A DNA stretch of 64,000 bases from Brenneria salicis ATCC 15712 = DSM 30166 (GCF_003315515.1 NZ_QNRY01000012.1:22831-86830), one strand, 5' to 3'; counted from the stretch's first letter, positions 9,230-18,897 are shown. Notes: a model not told the origin generated them from the letters alone. Numbers and translations are program-made.

Positions 9230-10171
9230 ATGGTAGACAACATTATTAGAATTGCCACCCGACAAAGCCCGCTCGCCCTGTGGCAAGCACGATATGTGCA
9301 ACAACGTCTGACGCAATTCCACCCCCAACTTCAGGTCGAACTGGTCCCTATGGTGACCCGCGGCGATGTCATTCTGGATACCCCGCTGGCGAAGGTGGGC
9401 GGTAAGGGTTTGTTTGTCAAAGAATTGGAGTTGGCGCTGCTGGCGGGCCTCGCCGATATTGCCGTTCACTCCATGAAAGATGTTCCGATCGAATTCCCTG
9501 ACGGCCTCGGACTCGTCACCATCTGTGAACGGGACGACCCGCGCGATGCTTTCGTTTCCAATCACTACGCCAGCCTCGATCAATTACCCGCCGGCAGTTG
9601 CGTAGGCACGTCCAGCCTGCGCCGCCAGTGCCAATTGCGCGCCAGACGGCCTGATCTGATCATTCGGGATTTACGCGGCAATGTCGGTACGCGCCTGTCA
9701 AAACTGGATAACGGCGAATACGACGCCATTATTCTGGCGGTGGCGGGCCTGAAACGCCTGAAGCTGGAAGATCGCATCCGCAGCGCTCTCAGCCCTGAAG
9801 AATCACTGCCTGCCGTCGGGCAAGGGGCGATCGGCATTGAATGTCGGTTAAATGACGAACGTACCCGGCGATTGCTTGCCCCGTTGAACCATGCCGCCAC
9901 CGCCGCCCGCGTGCAGGCGGAACGGGCGATGAATCTCCGTCTGGAAGGCGGGTGTCAGGTGCCTATCGGCAGTTACGCCGAATTGAAAGATGACACCTTG
10001 TGGCTGCGCGCGCTGGTCGGCGCCCCGGATGGCAGCCGGATCATCGTCGGTGAACGTACTGGCGACATGGCGGATGCCGCGCAAATCGGCACCTCGCTGG
10101 CGGAAGAATTATTAGCGAAAGGGGCTCGTGAAATCCTGCAATCCGTCTATCAGGAAACGCCCTCATCATGA
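9230..10171 (+). CDS. hemC: Hydroxymethylbilane synthase (porphobilinogen deaminase)
   Basis: Joins four porphobilinogen units into hydroxymethylbilane for heme and siroheme. It is 313 residues from the ATG at 9230 ([20 protein letters not shown]), identical in length to E. coli HemC. An upstream in-frame ATG at 9191 is rejected because the protein family starts here. The dipyrromethane cofactor cysteine is in [13 protein letters not shown] near residue 242; the substrate-binding block is [19 protein letters not shown]. It is first in hemCDXY and overlaps hemD by ATGA. Confidence 0.98.
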   Translation: MVDNIIRIATRQSPLALWQARYVQQRLTQFHPQLQVELVPMVTRGDVILDTPLAKVGGKGLFVKELELALLAGLADIAVHSMKDVPIEFPDGLGLVTICERDDPRDAFVSNHYASLDQLPAGSCVGTSSLRRQCQLRARRPDLIIRDLRGNVGTRLSKLDNGEYDAIILAVAGLKRLKLEDRIRSALSPEESLPAVGQGAIGIECRLNDERTRRLLAPLNHAATAARVQAERAMNLRLEGGCQVPIGSYAELKDDTLWLRALVGAPDGSRIIVGERTGDMADAAQIGTSLAEELLAKGAREILQSVYQETPSS

Positions 10172-10908
10172 CCATTCTGGTGACCCGTCCGTCACCGGCT
10201 GGCGAGCAACTGGTGACCCGATTGCGAAAACTGGGCTACAGCGCCTGGCACAGCCCGCTGATTGAGTTTTCACCGGGCCATGAATTGAACCAGTTACCGA
10301 CTCGGCTGGCCGCGTTGCAACCCGGCGACATGGTGTTTGCACTCTCACAGCATGCGATAAATTATGCCGATCCGCTGCTGACCCGGACAGGCAATGGCTG
10401 GCCTTCCACGCTAATCTACTATGCTATTGGCAGGACAACCGCACTGACGTTGCACAAAGTCAGCGCACAGCCTGTTTCCTACCCTCAGGATAGAGAAACC
10501 AGCGAAACATTGTTGCAACTTCCCGAACTTCAGCATGTTAATGGCAAACAAGCGCTATTATTACGGGGTAACGGCGGTAGGGAACTGCTTGGCGCCACCC
10601 TCGCCGCGCGGGGCGCCGGCGTGGTTTACTGTGAATGTTATCAACGCCGCGCCGTACATTACGACGGGCTGGAACAGAGTCGTCACTGGCAACAGGCTGG
10701 TATTGACAGGGTGGTGATCACCAGCGGAGAAATGCTACAACAGATCTATAATTTAGTTCCTGATTACTATCGGACTTCCTGGTTACTCGGATGTCAGGTG
10801 ATTGTGGTCAGTGAACGCCTGGCAACGCAGGCGCGTCAGCTTGGCTGGCGCCATATTCGAGTAGCCGATAACGCCGACAACGATGCGCTCGTGCGCGCAC
10901 TACAATAA
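10168..10908 (+). CDS. hemD: Uroporphyrinogen-III synthase
   Basis: Cyclises hydroxymethylbilane with inversion of ring D. It is 246 residues ([20 protein letters not shown]), and the fold's two alpha/beta domains diverge strongly between species. Recognisable pieces are TRPSPAGE at the N-terminus, [21 protein letters not shown], and [14 protein letters not shown]. It starts inside the hemC stop (ATGA), so translation is coupled, and hemX follows 23 bases later. Confidence 0.96.
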   Translation: MTILVTRPSPAGEQLVTRLRKLGYSAWHSPLIEFSPGHELNQLPTRLAALQPGDMVFALSQHAINYADPLLTRTGNGWPSTLIYYAIGRTTALTLHKVSAQPVSYPQDRETSETLLQLPELQHVNGKQALLLRGNGGRELLGATLAARGAGVVYCECYQRRAVHYDGLEQSRHWQQAGIDRVVITSGEMLQQIYNLVPDYYRTSWLLGCQVIVVSERLATQARQLGWRHIRVADNADNDALVRALQ

Positions 10909-10931
10909 ACCTGATCATGGGATGTACCATT

Positions 10932-12059
10932 ATGACGGAACACAATACCCCAACAGCCCCGTCCGAAGAGGTTACAGAGCGGGCTGACCCCGCTCATCAG
11001 CCACAGGATCCCGCACCGCAACCAGCCAAACGAACAGGCGCCCTGCTGGGGGCTATCGCGATTATTATTGCGCTGGCGCTGAGCGGCGGACTTTACTATT
11101 ACAGCCAGCAGCAGGCCCAACAAACGTCTGCCGCCATTGTGCGGCTGGAATCCCGGTTAAGCTCGCTACAACAAGAGCAACAGCAGGAACGCCAGCAGTG
11201 GCAAGATGCGCAGCAGCAACATACCAAAGTGCAGGAAGAGGCCGAACAGCGTCTTAACGCCTTAACGCGTCAGTCGGATGAACTACGTGAAAAGCTGGCG
11301 GCATTGTCCAATCACGACACCAACACCTGGTTGCTGACGCAATCTGATTTTCTGGTAAAAATGGCCGCCAGAAAACTATGGAGTGATAAAGACGTCACCA
11401 CGGCCGGCGCGTTACTGAAAAGCGCGGATAACAGTCTGGCGGAAATGAACGATCCAAGCCTGATCGAAGTTCGCCGCGCGCTGACCAATGATATCAGCGC
11501 GCTGGCTAGCGTCAGTCAAATCGATTTCGACGGTATCATTCTCAAAGTGAACCAATTGACCGATCAGATAGATAACCTGCGTCTGGCCGATAACGATATC
11601 GACGAAGCGCCGATGGATGAAAACAGCACGGAGTTATCCGCTTCGCTCAGCGAATGGCGGCAGAACCTCAGCAAAAGCTGGCGCAACTTTCTGACTGACT
11701 TCATTACCGTTCGCCGCCGGGACAGCGCGGAGGAACCGCTGTTAGCACCCAGCCAGGATGTGTATTTGCGCGAGAATATCCGTTCGCGCTTGCTGGTCGC
11801 GGCGCAGGCGATCCCGCGTCATCAGAATGAAGTGTATAAACAATCCCTGGAAACCGCCGCCACATGGGTCAGAGCTTATTTCGACACCACAGACCCAACG
11901 ACTCAGGCCTTTCTGGATCAGCTTGATGAACTGAGCCAACAATCGATCTCGATGGATGTGCCTGCCGAATTGCAAAGTCAGCCGTTGCTGGAAAAACTGA
12001 TGCAGACCAGAGTCCGTAACTTGCTGGCACAGACGCCGGCGATACAGCAGGAGGGCTGA
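10932..12059 (+). CDS. hemX: HemX, membrane protein of the heme operon
   Basis: 375-residue inner-membrane protein. It has a short proline-rich cytoplasmic N-terminus, one membrane span (about residues 36-57, [20 protein letters not shown]), a Gln-rich coiled coil (about 65-125) and a large periplasmic domain. Conserved stretches [23 protein letters not shown] and LREN(I)[10 protein letters not shown] match E. coli HemX, once called a uroporphyrinogen methyltransferase; that activity is not supported by its sequence. The start MTEHNTP at 10932 is preferred to 10917 by comparison with E. coli. It is followed by hemY after two bases. Confidence 0.94.
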   Translation: MTEHNTPTAPSEEVTERADPAHQPQDPAPQPAKRTGALLGAIAIIIALALSGGLYYYSQQQAQQTSAAIVRLESRLSSLQQEQQQERQQWQDAQQQHTKVQEEAEQRLNALTRQSDELREKLAALSNHDTNTWLLTQSDFLVKMAARKLWSDKDVTTAGALLKSADNSLAEMNDPSLIEVRRALTNDISALASVSQIDFDGIILKVNQLTDQIDNLRLADNDIDEAPMDENSTELSASLSEWRQNLSKSWRNFLTDFITVRRRDSAEEPLLAPSQDVYLRENIRSRLLVAAQAIPRHQNEVYKQSLETAATWVRAYFDTTDPTTQAFLDQLDELSQQSISMDVPAELQSQPLLEKLMQTRVRNLLAQTPAIQQEG

Positions 12060-12061
12060 AC

Positions 12062-13258
12062 ATGTTGAGAGTCTTGTTGCTGTTTCTGCTGCTGATTGCA
12101 GGCGTGGTGCTCGGCCCGATGGTGGCCGGTCATCAAGGTTATGTGCTGATTCAAACGGACAACTACAACATTGAAACCAGCGTGACCGGTCTGGCGATTA
12201 TGCTGGTGTTGCTGTTCCTGATCCTGCTGGCCGTCGAATGGATTATCCGTCGCGTTTTTCGTACCGGAGCGCGCACGCGGGGCTGGTTCCTTGGCCGTAA
12301 GCGCAACCGGGCCAGAAAACAGACCAAAGCGGCGTTGCTTAAACTGGCGGAAGGAGATTATCGACAGGTTGAGAAATTAATGACGCGCAATGCCGATCAT
12401 GCCGAACAGCCGGTGGTCAATTACCTGCTGGCGGCGGAAGCCGCTCAACAGCGCGGCGATGAATTCCGCACCAAACAATATCTGGAACGAGCGGCGGAAA
12501 TTGCCGATAGCGACCCGCTACCGGTGGATATCACCCGTGTGCGTATTCAGTTGGCGCGCCATGAAGATCATGCCGCGCGTCATGGCGTCGACCGCCTGCT
12601 GGAAGTCGCCCCTCGTCATCCCGAAGTCTTGCGTCTGGCTGAGCAGGCGTTTTTGCGCACTCATGCCTACAGCGCGTTGTTGGATATTCTGCCCGCCATG
12701 CGCAAACTGCCTTCTTATGACGAAGCGCATGTCCGGCAACTGCAACAGCAGGCTTACATCGGCCTGATGGATCAAGCCATGGCGGATGGCGGTAATGAAG
12801 GACTGAAGCAATGGTGGAACAGCCAAAGTCGTAAAGTTCGTCATGAAGTGCCTTTACAAGTGGCGATGGTCGAACATTTGATTGAATGCGACGACCATGA
12901 TACCGCACAGAAAATTATCCTTGATGGGCTCAAGCGCCAGTATGACGAACGGCTGATTCTGTTGATGCCGCGTCTTAAAGCGGGCAACCCGGACCAACTG
13001 GAAAAAATGCTGCGTCAGCACATCAAGCAGCACGGCGCTACGCCGTTGCTGAGCAGTACGCTGGGGCAATTGTTGATGAAACATGGCGAGTGGCAACAGG
13101 CCAGCGATGCTTTCCGGGACGCGCTGGCACAACGGCCGGATGCGTATGACTACGCCTGGCGCGCGGATGCGCTTGATCGACTTCATTTACCGGAGGAAGC
13201 CGCTCAAATGCGCAGAGAAGGTTTATTGCTGACGTTACAGCAGCCTTCGTCAGAGTAA
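12062..13258 (+). CDS. hemY: HemY, TPR-containing inner-membrane protein
   Basis: 398 residues. Two N-terminal membrane spans (about 1-24 and 40-60) are followed by a long helical region of tetratricopeptide type (for example VVNYLLAAEAAQQRGDEFRTKQYLERAAE and LGQLLMKHGEWQQASDAFRDAL). It is the conserved last gene of hemCDXY. E. coli HemY is linked to late heme metabolism, with no defined reaction, and is unrelated to Bacillus HemY oxidase. A GC-rich 11-bp hairpin follows the stop. Confidence 0.95.
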   Translation: MLRVLLLFLLLIAGVVLGPMVAGHQGYVLIQTDNYNIETSVTGLAIMLVLLFLILLAVEWIIRRVFRTGARTRGWFLGRKRNRARKQTKAALLKLAEGDYRQVEKLMTRNADHAEQPVVNYLLAAEAAQQRGDEFRTKQYLERAAEIADSDPLPVDITRVRIQLARHEDHAARHGVDRLLEVAPRHPEVLRLAEQAFLRTHAYSALLDILPAMRKLPSYDEAHVRQLQQQAYIGLMDQAMADGGNEGLKQWWNSQSRKVRHEVPLQVAMVEHLIECDDHDTAQKIILDGLKRQYDERLILLMPRLKAGNPDQLEKMLRQHIKQHGATPLLSSTLGQLLMKHGEWQQASDAFRDALAQRPDAYDYAWRADALDRLHLPEEAAQMRREGLLLTLQQPSSE

Positions 13259-13262
13259 ACGC

Positions 13263-13290
13263 CATGGGGCGTCGATAGGGACGCCCCATG
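13263..13290 (+). terminator. Hairpin after hemY
   Basis: Perfect 11-bp arms CATGGGGCGTC and GACGCCCCATG with a 6-base loop, five bases after the hemY stop. There is no T-run, so it is either an inefficient terminator or an mRNA 3'-end stabiliser. It closes the conserved hem operon at the edge of the variable region. Confidence 0.55.
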
Positions 13291-13517
13291 ATTCTGATGC
13301 CCTATCATTATGAATTGTCTTAATTTTCCCCCCGCCTCTTGATTTACCCGCATTGTCCTCAATGTATGACCGTGATAGCGCACTTATTCTGTCTGCTATG
13401 CTTTAAGGATAAGTGAATATTCATGGTTCAAAAGCGAATGTCAGGCAACCGGCATGTATTTATCTCGCTGCCATTACAAAACCTGTCACGACGAATCCAG
13501 CATACCAGGAGTAAAAG

Positions 13518-14195
13518 ATGAAGATATTGATGGTGTTAACCTCACATGATCGGCTGGGAGATACCGGCAAGAAAACGGGTTTCTGGTTGGAGGAATTCGC
13601 TGCGCCTTATTATGCGTTTAAAGATGCCGGCGCCGTTATCACGCTGGCTTCACCGCAAGGTGGGCAACCGCCGCTCGATCCCGTAAGCGATGAACCAGAT
13701 GCTCAGACCGAGGACACCGATCGCTTTAAACAAGACGCTGAAGCACAAGCGGCGCTGGCCTCGACGAAACGGTTATCCGAGGTGAAAGAAACGGACTTCG
13801 ATGCCGTCTTTTACCCTGGCGGTCACGGTCCGCTGTGGGATTTGGCCGAAGATCGTCACTCCATCGCCTTGATCGAAGCGTTCTCTCAGGCCGGTAAACC
13901 CGTCGGGGTGGTTTGCCATGCGCCGGGCGTGTTGCGTCATGTCCGTGGCGCCGATGGCGACTCGCTGGTCAAAGGCCGAAAGGTCACAGGCTTTTCCAAT
14001 ACCGAAGAAGATGCCGTGCAGTTGACGAATATTGTGCCGTTTCTGGTTGAGGATGAACTTAAACAAAAAGGCGGGCTGTATGAGAAAGGCGCGGACTGGC
14101 AGCCCTATGTGGTGACTGACGGCTTGTTGGTGACGGGGCAAAACCCTGCCAGTTCCGCACCAGTCGCCGCCGCATTGCTAAAACTGTTGGCCTGA
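13518..14195 (+). CDS. DJ-1/PfpI family (class I glutamine amidotransferase-like) protein
   Basis: 225 residues resembling the Hsp31/glyoxalase III branch of the DJ-1 superfamily. A Glu in GFWLEEF (residues 21-27) and the nucleophile elbow VCHAPG with Cys133-His134 form the expected active site. YPGGHGPLWDLAED (99-112) is the family's conserved loop. Relatives convert methylglyoxal to D-lactate or act as chaperones or deglycases; which applies here cannot be told. SD GGAG lies upstream of ATG 13518. It stands alone between two hairpins at the start of the variable region. Confidence 0.88.
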   Translation: MKILMVLTSHDRLGDTGKKTGFWLEEFAAPYYAFKDAGAVITLASPQGGQPPLDPVSDEPDAQTEDTDRFKQDAEAQAALASTKRLSEVKETDFDAVFYPGGHGPLWDLAEDRHSIALIEAFSQAGKPVGVVCHAPGVLRHVRGADGDSLVKGRKVTGFSNTEEDAVQLTNIVPFLVEDELKQKGGLYEKGADWQPYVVTDGLLVTGQNPASSAPVAAALLKLLA

Positions 14196-14218
14196 AACGT
14201 TCCCGGTCATATTCTGTC

Positions 14219-14248
14219 GGCACTGAATATAGATTCAGCGCCGTTTTT
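14219..14248 (+). terminator. Terminator of the DJ-1-like gene
   Basis: Arms GGCACTGAAT and ATTCAGCGCC with loop ATAG, then GTTTTTAT. It lies about 24 bases after the stop at 14195 and is a good rho-independent terminator. Confidence 0.85.
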
Positions 14249-14275
14249 ATTTATGGCGAAAAAATAGTGAAAAAA

Positions 14276-14302
14276 AACGCTTATCAATAAATGATAAGCG
14301 TT
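14276..14302 (-). terminator. Minus-strand terminator with no clear upstream gene
   Basis: Perfect 10-bp arms AACGCTTATC and GATAAGCGTT with a 7-base loop. On the minus strand six T follow the stem directly, and on the plus strand only A follows, so it works for minus-strand transcripts. The nearest credible minus-strand gene ends at 14805, after its own hairpin, so this may be the relic of a lost gene or a backup terminator. Confidence 0.65.
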
Positions 14303-14764
14303 AAAAAAATCAGGTCTGTAAGACAACAGTATGGCGCCTCACTCAACGTTATGTCCGGGAAAATCCGATGGAGAAACATCTTCATCTGGAGTTGGACGAT
14401 AGGCACCTTAAATTGGCTCTGCGTCATTCCCAGGATTATGAAGCCTAAGCAAACATAGAAGGTGGAATGAGCATCTACGCTTATATTTAAGCACAAAATA
14501 TGCCAACTTGCACATCCCAATTACCACAAAGGCATCAGACTATAATAATCCACTGATAAAAAAGATATTTTTATTTTCCTGCGAACGATACACGACGAGA
14601 AAAACGAGCGAAGAATAAGCCAGAGGGTTGACAAAAAACGTCGCTGCCAAGAGACAGATTACTAAATTTACAGCTAAGCTCTTATTAATCAATAAATTAT
14701 ACGTCACCTTTCGGCGACATTCAGCGCAGCCCTTGTCGTTAAATCGCAACAATCCCTATGTTCA

Positions 14765-14795
14765 CCTCCGGCATGACTCACTGTCAGGCCGGAGG
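14765..14795 (-). terminator. Hairpin after the M20 gene (end of the ABC/lyase operon)
   Basis: Arms CCTCCGGC and GCCGGAGG, extended after one mismatch by TGAC/GTCA, give a 12-bp stem with a 5-base loop. It starts 9 bases after the M20 stop. No T-run, so it may be a terminator helped by Rho or an mRNA stabiliser. Confidence 0.5.
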
Positions 14796-14804
14796 CGCCG
14801 ACGC

Positions 14805-15962
14805 TTATGCCTGAGCGAGTTGCTCCAGACTCTGTTTCGCCATCTGGTACAGATAGTGAGCCGTTGGGAACAACGCGCGGTCATCCACACGGAATTTAGG
14901 ATGATGCAGCGCATACGGGCCGCCAGAGCCCACCATCATAAAGGTGCCAGGCAGCTTTTGCTGATAGAACGCGAAATCCTCACCGATCGGGCTGGCCTCG
15001 ACACGACGCGCTTCAAAGCCTTCTTCAATCGCCACTTTCAGAGCGAAATCGACCCACTCCGCCGTATTGACCACCGATGGCGGCCCGGCGTGCCAGATAA
15101 ACTCAATTTCGGCGGCGAAGGCGCTGGCGATACCAGCCACAATCTGACGAAAGCGCTGTTCAATCAACTCACGCACGTCCTGACTGAATGTTCTTACCGT
15201 TCCTTCAAGATAAGCCGTATCAGGGATTACATTCCAAGTACTGCCGCTGTGCACCTGAGTGATCGACACCACGACATTGTTATCAGACGGAACGGTGCGA
15301 CTGATGATGGTCTGCACCGATGAAATCAACTGCCCAAGAATGATAATCGGATCATTTCCTTCATGCGGCTTCGCCGCATGGCACCCTTTCGCCGCAATCT
15401 TGATTTCAAACCGGTCCACGCCCGCCGTCAATGCGCCATCTTTACCGCCAATCACGCCAACGGGCAATGTCGGATCGTTATGAATGCCAAAGATTGCCGC
15501 CGCGTTGTCTAACGCGCCAGTGGCGATGACTTGCGGGGCGCCCAGTCCCGTTTCTTCAGCGGCCTGAAACAGAATACGCACCGTACCTTTTAGCTCAGGT
15601 TCAATTTTCTTCAGCAGGATAGCCGCGCCCAATGCGGCGGAAGAGTGAAAATCATGTCCGCAGGCATGCATGACGCCTTTGCTGGTTGAGGTGAATTCCA
15701 CACCAGACTCTTCTTCGATCGGCAGCGCATCAATGTCGGAACGAACGATCACCAACGGGCCGTCTTGTTGTCCGCCCACTTCGGCGACGAGTCCTGTTTT
15801 CAGCGGCAAATCGAGAATACGGATACCTTCTTTTTCCAGCACGTCTCTGATTTTGCGAGTCGTTTCAAATTCTTCGTTTGATAATTCAGGGTGCCGATGC
15901 AAATCGTGGCGAAACGCCTGAATAAACTGAGCCAGCGGCTCATGCTGAGATGCTATTTTCAT
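14805..15962 (-). CDS. M20 family metallo-amidohydrolase, probable N-acetylcysteine deacetylase
   Basis: 385 residues of the M20D (hippurate hydrolase/amidohydrolase) type. Metal and catalytic residues are present: Cys101 and His103 in HACGHDFH, Glu136-Glu137 in AAEETG, His in GCHAAKPHEGNDP and His in the C-terminal YALHHPKF. No signal peptide, so it is cytoplasmic. It is the last gene of a minus-strand operon with a lyase, a GNAT and an amino-acid ABC importer. In known 2SC-salvage operons the M20 enzyme removes the acetyl group at the end of the route; that role is inferred here. Other N-acyl amino acids are possible substrates. Confidence 0.85.
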   Translation of the reverse strand: MKIASQHEPLAQFIQAFRHDLHRHPELSNEEFETTRKIRDVLEKEGIRILDLPLKTGLVAEVGGQQDGPLVIVRSDIDALPIEEESGVEFTSTSKGVMHACGHDFHSSAALGAAILLKKIEPELKGTVRILFQAAEETGLGAPQVIATGALDNAAAIFGIHNDPTLPVGVIGGKDGALTAGVDRFEIKIAAKGCHAAKPHEGNDPIIILGQLISSVQTIISRTVPSDNNVVVSITQVHSGSTWNVIPDTAYLEGTVRTFSQDVRELIEQRFRQIVAGIASAFAAEIEFIWHAGPPSVVNTAEWVDFALKVAIEEGFEARRVEASPIGEDFAFYQQKLPGTFMMVGSGGPYALHHPKFRVDDRALFPTAHYLYQMAKQSLEQLAQA

Positions 15963-16039
15963 TAATGCTTACTCCACGTTGTCCGCTCTATGTACGGGCA
16001 TCCAGGTTGTACCGGGCCGTCAGGGTACTTTTTTTTCAG

Positions 16040-16801
16040 TTAAATATCGTACTCAACTGGTTCAGGGAGCTTGGTCAACTGGCGCAGGAAACGCTGTGTC
16101 TGCGGATTATCAGAAAAACTGATCACTTTTTCCGCCGGACCTTGCTCCACAATATGACCTTCAGCCATGAAGATCACCCGGTCGGCGACTTCTTTGGCGA
16201 ACTGCATCTCATGCGTCACAATCACCATGGTGGTTTTGTTTTTCGCCAGCTTCTGAATGACCTGCAATACTTCGTGCACGCGTTCCGGGTCCAACGCCGA
16301 CGTTGGCTCATCGAACAGGATCGCTTTCGGATCCACCGCCAGCGCGCGCGCAATACTGACGCGCTGCTGCTGTCCGCCGGATAACGTCACCGGATACTGT
16401 GCCGCCTGCGGCAACAGACCGACCTGCTCCAACAGCGCAAGCCCCATCTCTGTGGCCTGCTTTTTGGGCATTTTCTTCACCACAATCAGCGCTTCCGTGA
16501 TGTTTTCCAGCGCCGTCTTGTTTTTGAACAGGTTGTAGTTCTGAAATACCATCGCGGTCTGGCGACGTAGCGCGTAGGCATCCTTGGTGGAATAATTGCG
16601 CGTATCCAGCCGCTGATCACCGATCTCAATCGTGCCGGATTCCGGTTTTTCCAGCAGGTTCAGACAGCGCAATAAGGTCGATTTACCGGAGCCGGAAGGT
16701 CCGATAATGGCGACGACTTCACCCTGCGCGATATCCAGGCTGATATTCTCCAGCACCACCTGATCGCCAAAGCTTTTAGTGAGATTTTTTACACTGATCA
16801 T
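16040..16801 (-). CDS. Polar amino acid ABC transporter, ATP-binding protein
   Basis: 253-residue ATPase of the PAAT (GlnQ/TcyN) family. Walker A GPSGSGKST at residues 34-42, Q-loop QNYNLF, signature LSGGQQQR, Walker B AILFDEPTSALD and H-loop VTHEM are all intact. It is 9 bases downstream of its permease and 77 bases before the M20 gene in the same operon. It would energise import of the amino-acid-like substrate bound by the upstream lipoprotein. Confidence 0.95.
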   Translation of the reverse strand: MISVKNLTKSFGDQVVLENISLDIAQGEVVAIIGPSGSGKSTLLRCLNLLEKPESGTIEIGDQRLDTRNYSTKDAYALRRQTAMVFQNYNLFKNKTALENITEALIVVKKMPKKQATEMGLALLEQVGLLPQAAQYPVTLSGGQQQRVSIARALAVDPKAILFDEPTSALDPERVHEVLQVIQKLAKNKTTMVIVTHEMQFAKEVADRVIFMAEGHIVEQGPAEKVISFSDNPQTQRFLRQLTKLPEPVEYDI

Positions 16802-16810
16802 TTCAGCCCC

Positions 16811-17482
16811 TTATCGCTGTAGCGAGTGATTCAGTTTCTTTTCCAACTGCTTTTGCAGCCAGGCGTAAACAATGATCACCAGCCAGTAAATCAGACCGAC
16901 AACCAGGAAGGTCTCAAAGAAACGCAACGACTCTGCGGCAATCATCTTGCCTTCGGCGAACAGTTCGGATACCCCCAGCGCAAAGGCCACCGACGTGTCT
17001 TTAATCAAAGAAATAAACGTATTGCCTGTCGCGGGCAACGCATTGAGCATTGCCTGAGGAAGCACGATACGACGGTAAATCTGCGCCTTGTTCATCCCGA
17101 TGGATAACCCGGCTTCTGTCTGACCGTAATCCACCGAAGCCAACGCCGCACGGAATATTTCCGCCATGTAAGCCGAGTTTTTCAGACTGAAACCGATGAT
17201 GGCGGCCGACATCGCATCCAGGTTGGATAACCCTGGGAAAAGCTGCGGCAAACCAAAATAGATGATAAATAACTGCACCAGAGAAGGGATACCGCGGAAC
17301 AAAGAAATGTAGAGTTCCACGATTTTCACCACGATGATGTTTTTGGATTCACGCACCAGCGCCAGCACCAGGCCGATAATCATGGCAAAAAACATCGACA
17401 CCACAGCAAGCAGCAACGTGGTGGGTAAATAGCTCAATACCTGGGGAAAGACTTTTAGCAGGTAAGCAAAATCGATATTCAT
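16811..17482 (-). CDS. Polar amino acid ABC transporter, permease
   Basis: 223-residue inner-membrane permease of the His/Glu/Gln/Arg (HisM-type) family with about five membrane spans. The EAA loop is AGLSIGMNKAQIYRRIVLPQA (Glu seen just before, in QTEAG), which contacts the ATPase. Only one permease gene is present, so it probably forms a homodimer. A strong hairpin precedes it and separates it from the binding-protein gene. Confidence 0.94.
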   Translation of the reverse strand: MNIDFAYLLKVFPQVLSYLPTTLLLAVVSMFFAMIIGLVLALVRESKNIIVVKIVELYISLFRGIPSLVQLFIIYFGLPQLFPGLSNLDAMSAAIIGFSLKNSAYMAEIFRAALASVDYGQTEAGLSIGMNKAQIYRRIVLPQAMLNALPATGNTFISLIKDTSVAFALGVSELFAEGKMIAAESLRFFETFLVVGLIYWLVIIVYAWLQKQLEKKLNHSLQR

Positions 17483-17500
17483 GAGTCATACCATTGATAG

Positions 17501-17533
17501 TGCCATCGTGCGGTCAAGACCGTAGCGATGGCA
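17501..17533 (-). promoter_or_regulatory. Intercistronic hairpin between binding-protein and permease genes
   Basis: Arms TGCCATCGTGCGGTC and GACCGTAGCGATGGCA pair almost fully around a 2-base loop in the 78-base gap. No T-run follows. In other binding-protein operons such stems protect the upstream mRNA and partly stop transcription, so the binding protein is made in excess. That role is inferred here. Confidence 0.55.
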
Positions 17534-17560
17534 TTAAAATTGTCGTGAGACTGCCACGAA

Positions 17561-18352
17561 TTACGGCGCGGAAGGCGGCGTGGTGATATCTTCACCGAAA
17601 TATTTTATCGCCAGCGCTTTCAGACGCCCGTCAGCACGCATTTTATTCAGTTCTTCATCGAACTGCTTACGTAGAGCGTCGCCCTGTTCGTTTTTATGGA
17701 ACGGGAAACTGACTTCTTCCACCACCAGCGAGTTACCGACCAACTTGAATGGCAGATTGCGCTTGTTAATCTCCGCCAGCAGAATCGGACGGGAGTTCAC
17801 GTAACCTTCCACGCGTTTGGACAACGCATCATTCATCGCGCCGTCACGCGTTTCATAGGTACGGATAGTCACGCTGCCATCAGGAAAGGCACTCTTCAGG
17901 TTGTTAACATGGTTGGACCCCAGCACCCCGGCAACGGTTTTTCCTTTCAGATCATCCAGCGAATCAATCGCCGTATTATCTTTGTGGGTGACAATCTGGC
18001 TACCATAATAGCTGTAAGGCTGCGCGAAATTGTATTTCTCCTGACGCGCCGGCGTGATCGCCACCACATTGGCTACCGTAGCCAGCTTACCCGCTTCCAG
18101 TTGTCCCATCAGACCGCTGAAATCAGCCGTCACCCACTCAATCTTGTAGTTCAGATCCTTGGCGATAGTTTCCGTGACCTCAACATCAAAACCGACCAGT
18201 TTGTTATCCTGCTTGAAACCACTGGGATAACTCTGACCTGTCGAACCCACTTTCAATACTTTCTCACCTTGCGCCGCGCCATCCTGAGGATCACAGCCAG
18301 CCACAAGAAAGGCAATCGTCAGTGCAATAACAGACAACGTTAATTTTTTCAT
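17561..18352 (-). CDS. Amino acid ABC transporter substrate-binding lipoprotein (copy 1)
   Basis: 263 residues, solute-binding family 3. A signal peptide (MKKLTLSVIALTIAFLVA) ends in lipobox VAGC, with Cys20 the lipidated residue. The mature part has the family's GSTGQSYPSGF, LVGFDVEVTETIAKDLNY and RTYETRDGAMNDALSKR. The frame is open to 18394, but the ATG at 18352 starts the signal peptide. Its closest relative in the window is the protein at 21781-22575, with long stretches identical (GYVNSRPILLAEINK). It lies between the GNAT and permease genes of the same operon. Confidence 0.93.
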   Translation of the reverse strand: MKKLTLSVIALTIAFLVAGCDPQDGAAQGEKVLKVGSTGQSYPSGFKQDNKLVGFDVEVTETIAKDLNYKIEWVTADFSGLMGQLEAGKLATVANVVAITPARQEKYNFAQPYSYYGSQIVTHKDNTAIDSLDDLKGKTVAGVLGSNHVNNLKSAFPDGSVTIRTYETRDGAMNDALSKRVEGYVNSRPILLAEINKRNLPFKLVGNSLVVEEVSFPFHKNEQGDALRKQFDEELNKMRADGRLKALAIKYFGEDITTPPSAP

Positions 18353-18369
18353 TATCACTTGCATGCCTC

Positions 18370-18897
18370 TCATCTTGAATTTCTTTTTTTCCACTGGTCA
18401 TAGCGTTGGTCATCAAAGATTTTTTCCATATAAATCGTCAGGTGCCCTTTCCCTAAATTGGCTTGCCCGATCTCCCTGAAACCATAATTTTTATACATCT
18501 CGACCAACCACGGATGGCTTTGCGCCGTTCCCAACGATACGGCGGGCGCCTTAAGCTGAGCAATCAAAACATTTTGCTCAAGCCAGGCCATCATTTGCCT
18601 GCCCAACCCCTGCTTTTTATAGTCCGGGTGGGTGGCGAACCACCCCAGATGCGGCAAACCATAAGGGCCGGGCTCCGGCCCCCAGGGATAGCGGATGGTG
18701 AATGACGACACCATAGTGCCGTCTTTCTCCATGACATACACCCCATGTGAAGCGATATGCCTACGCACCATCTCAATATCCGCATGCGCGGCGGAAAAAT
18801 TGATGCCTAACCGCCGTATCGGTTCAAAAGCGGCCAATGCCAAAGCCAGAAAGGATTCATCATCCTCCAGCGTCGCCTGGCGAAATACAGTACTCAT
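18370..18897 (-). CDS. GNAT family N-acetyltransferase, probable 2SC/amino acid acetylase
   Basis: 175 residues with the GNAT fold. The acetyl-CoA pyrophosphate loop is seen as HPDYKKQGLGRQMM (the Q/RxxGxG/A motif), and the C-terminal motif B as LVEMYKNYGFREIGQANLG. It follows the lyase gene by 12 bases. In the published S-(2-succino)cysteine disposal routes a GNAT acetylates the amine before bond cleavage, and the gene set here fits that. The substrate is inferred from context only. Confidence 0.85.
   Translation of the reverse strand: MSTVFRQATLEDDESFLALALAAFEPIRRLGINFSAAHADIEMVRRHIASHGVYVMEKDGTMVSSFTIRYPWGPEPGPYGLPHLGWFATHPDYKKQGLGRQMMAWLEQNVLIAQLKAPAVSLGTAQSHPWLVEMYKNYGFREIGQANLGKGHLTIYMEKIFDDQRYDQWKKRNSR

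Larger units (their letters stand above)
14196..14804. other. Gene-poor 609-bp gap, AT-rich
   Basis: Contains three hairpins (listed separately) and no gene I can support. Two minus-strand open frames (14284-14520, 78 codons; 14540-14752, 70 codons) lack a recognisable family. The second could encode a short hydrophobic segment (SLAVNLVICLLAATFFVNPL). Base composition is clearly more AT-rich than the flanking genes, so degraded foreign DNA is possible. Confidence 0.5.

Noticed and set aside
14284..14752. Two minus-strand frames of 78 and 70 codons in the AT-rich gap
   Set aside because: No family and no ribosome site that stands out. The first one's 3' end meets the terminator at 14276-14302, so I kept the region as an unexplained gap rather than calling genes.
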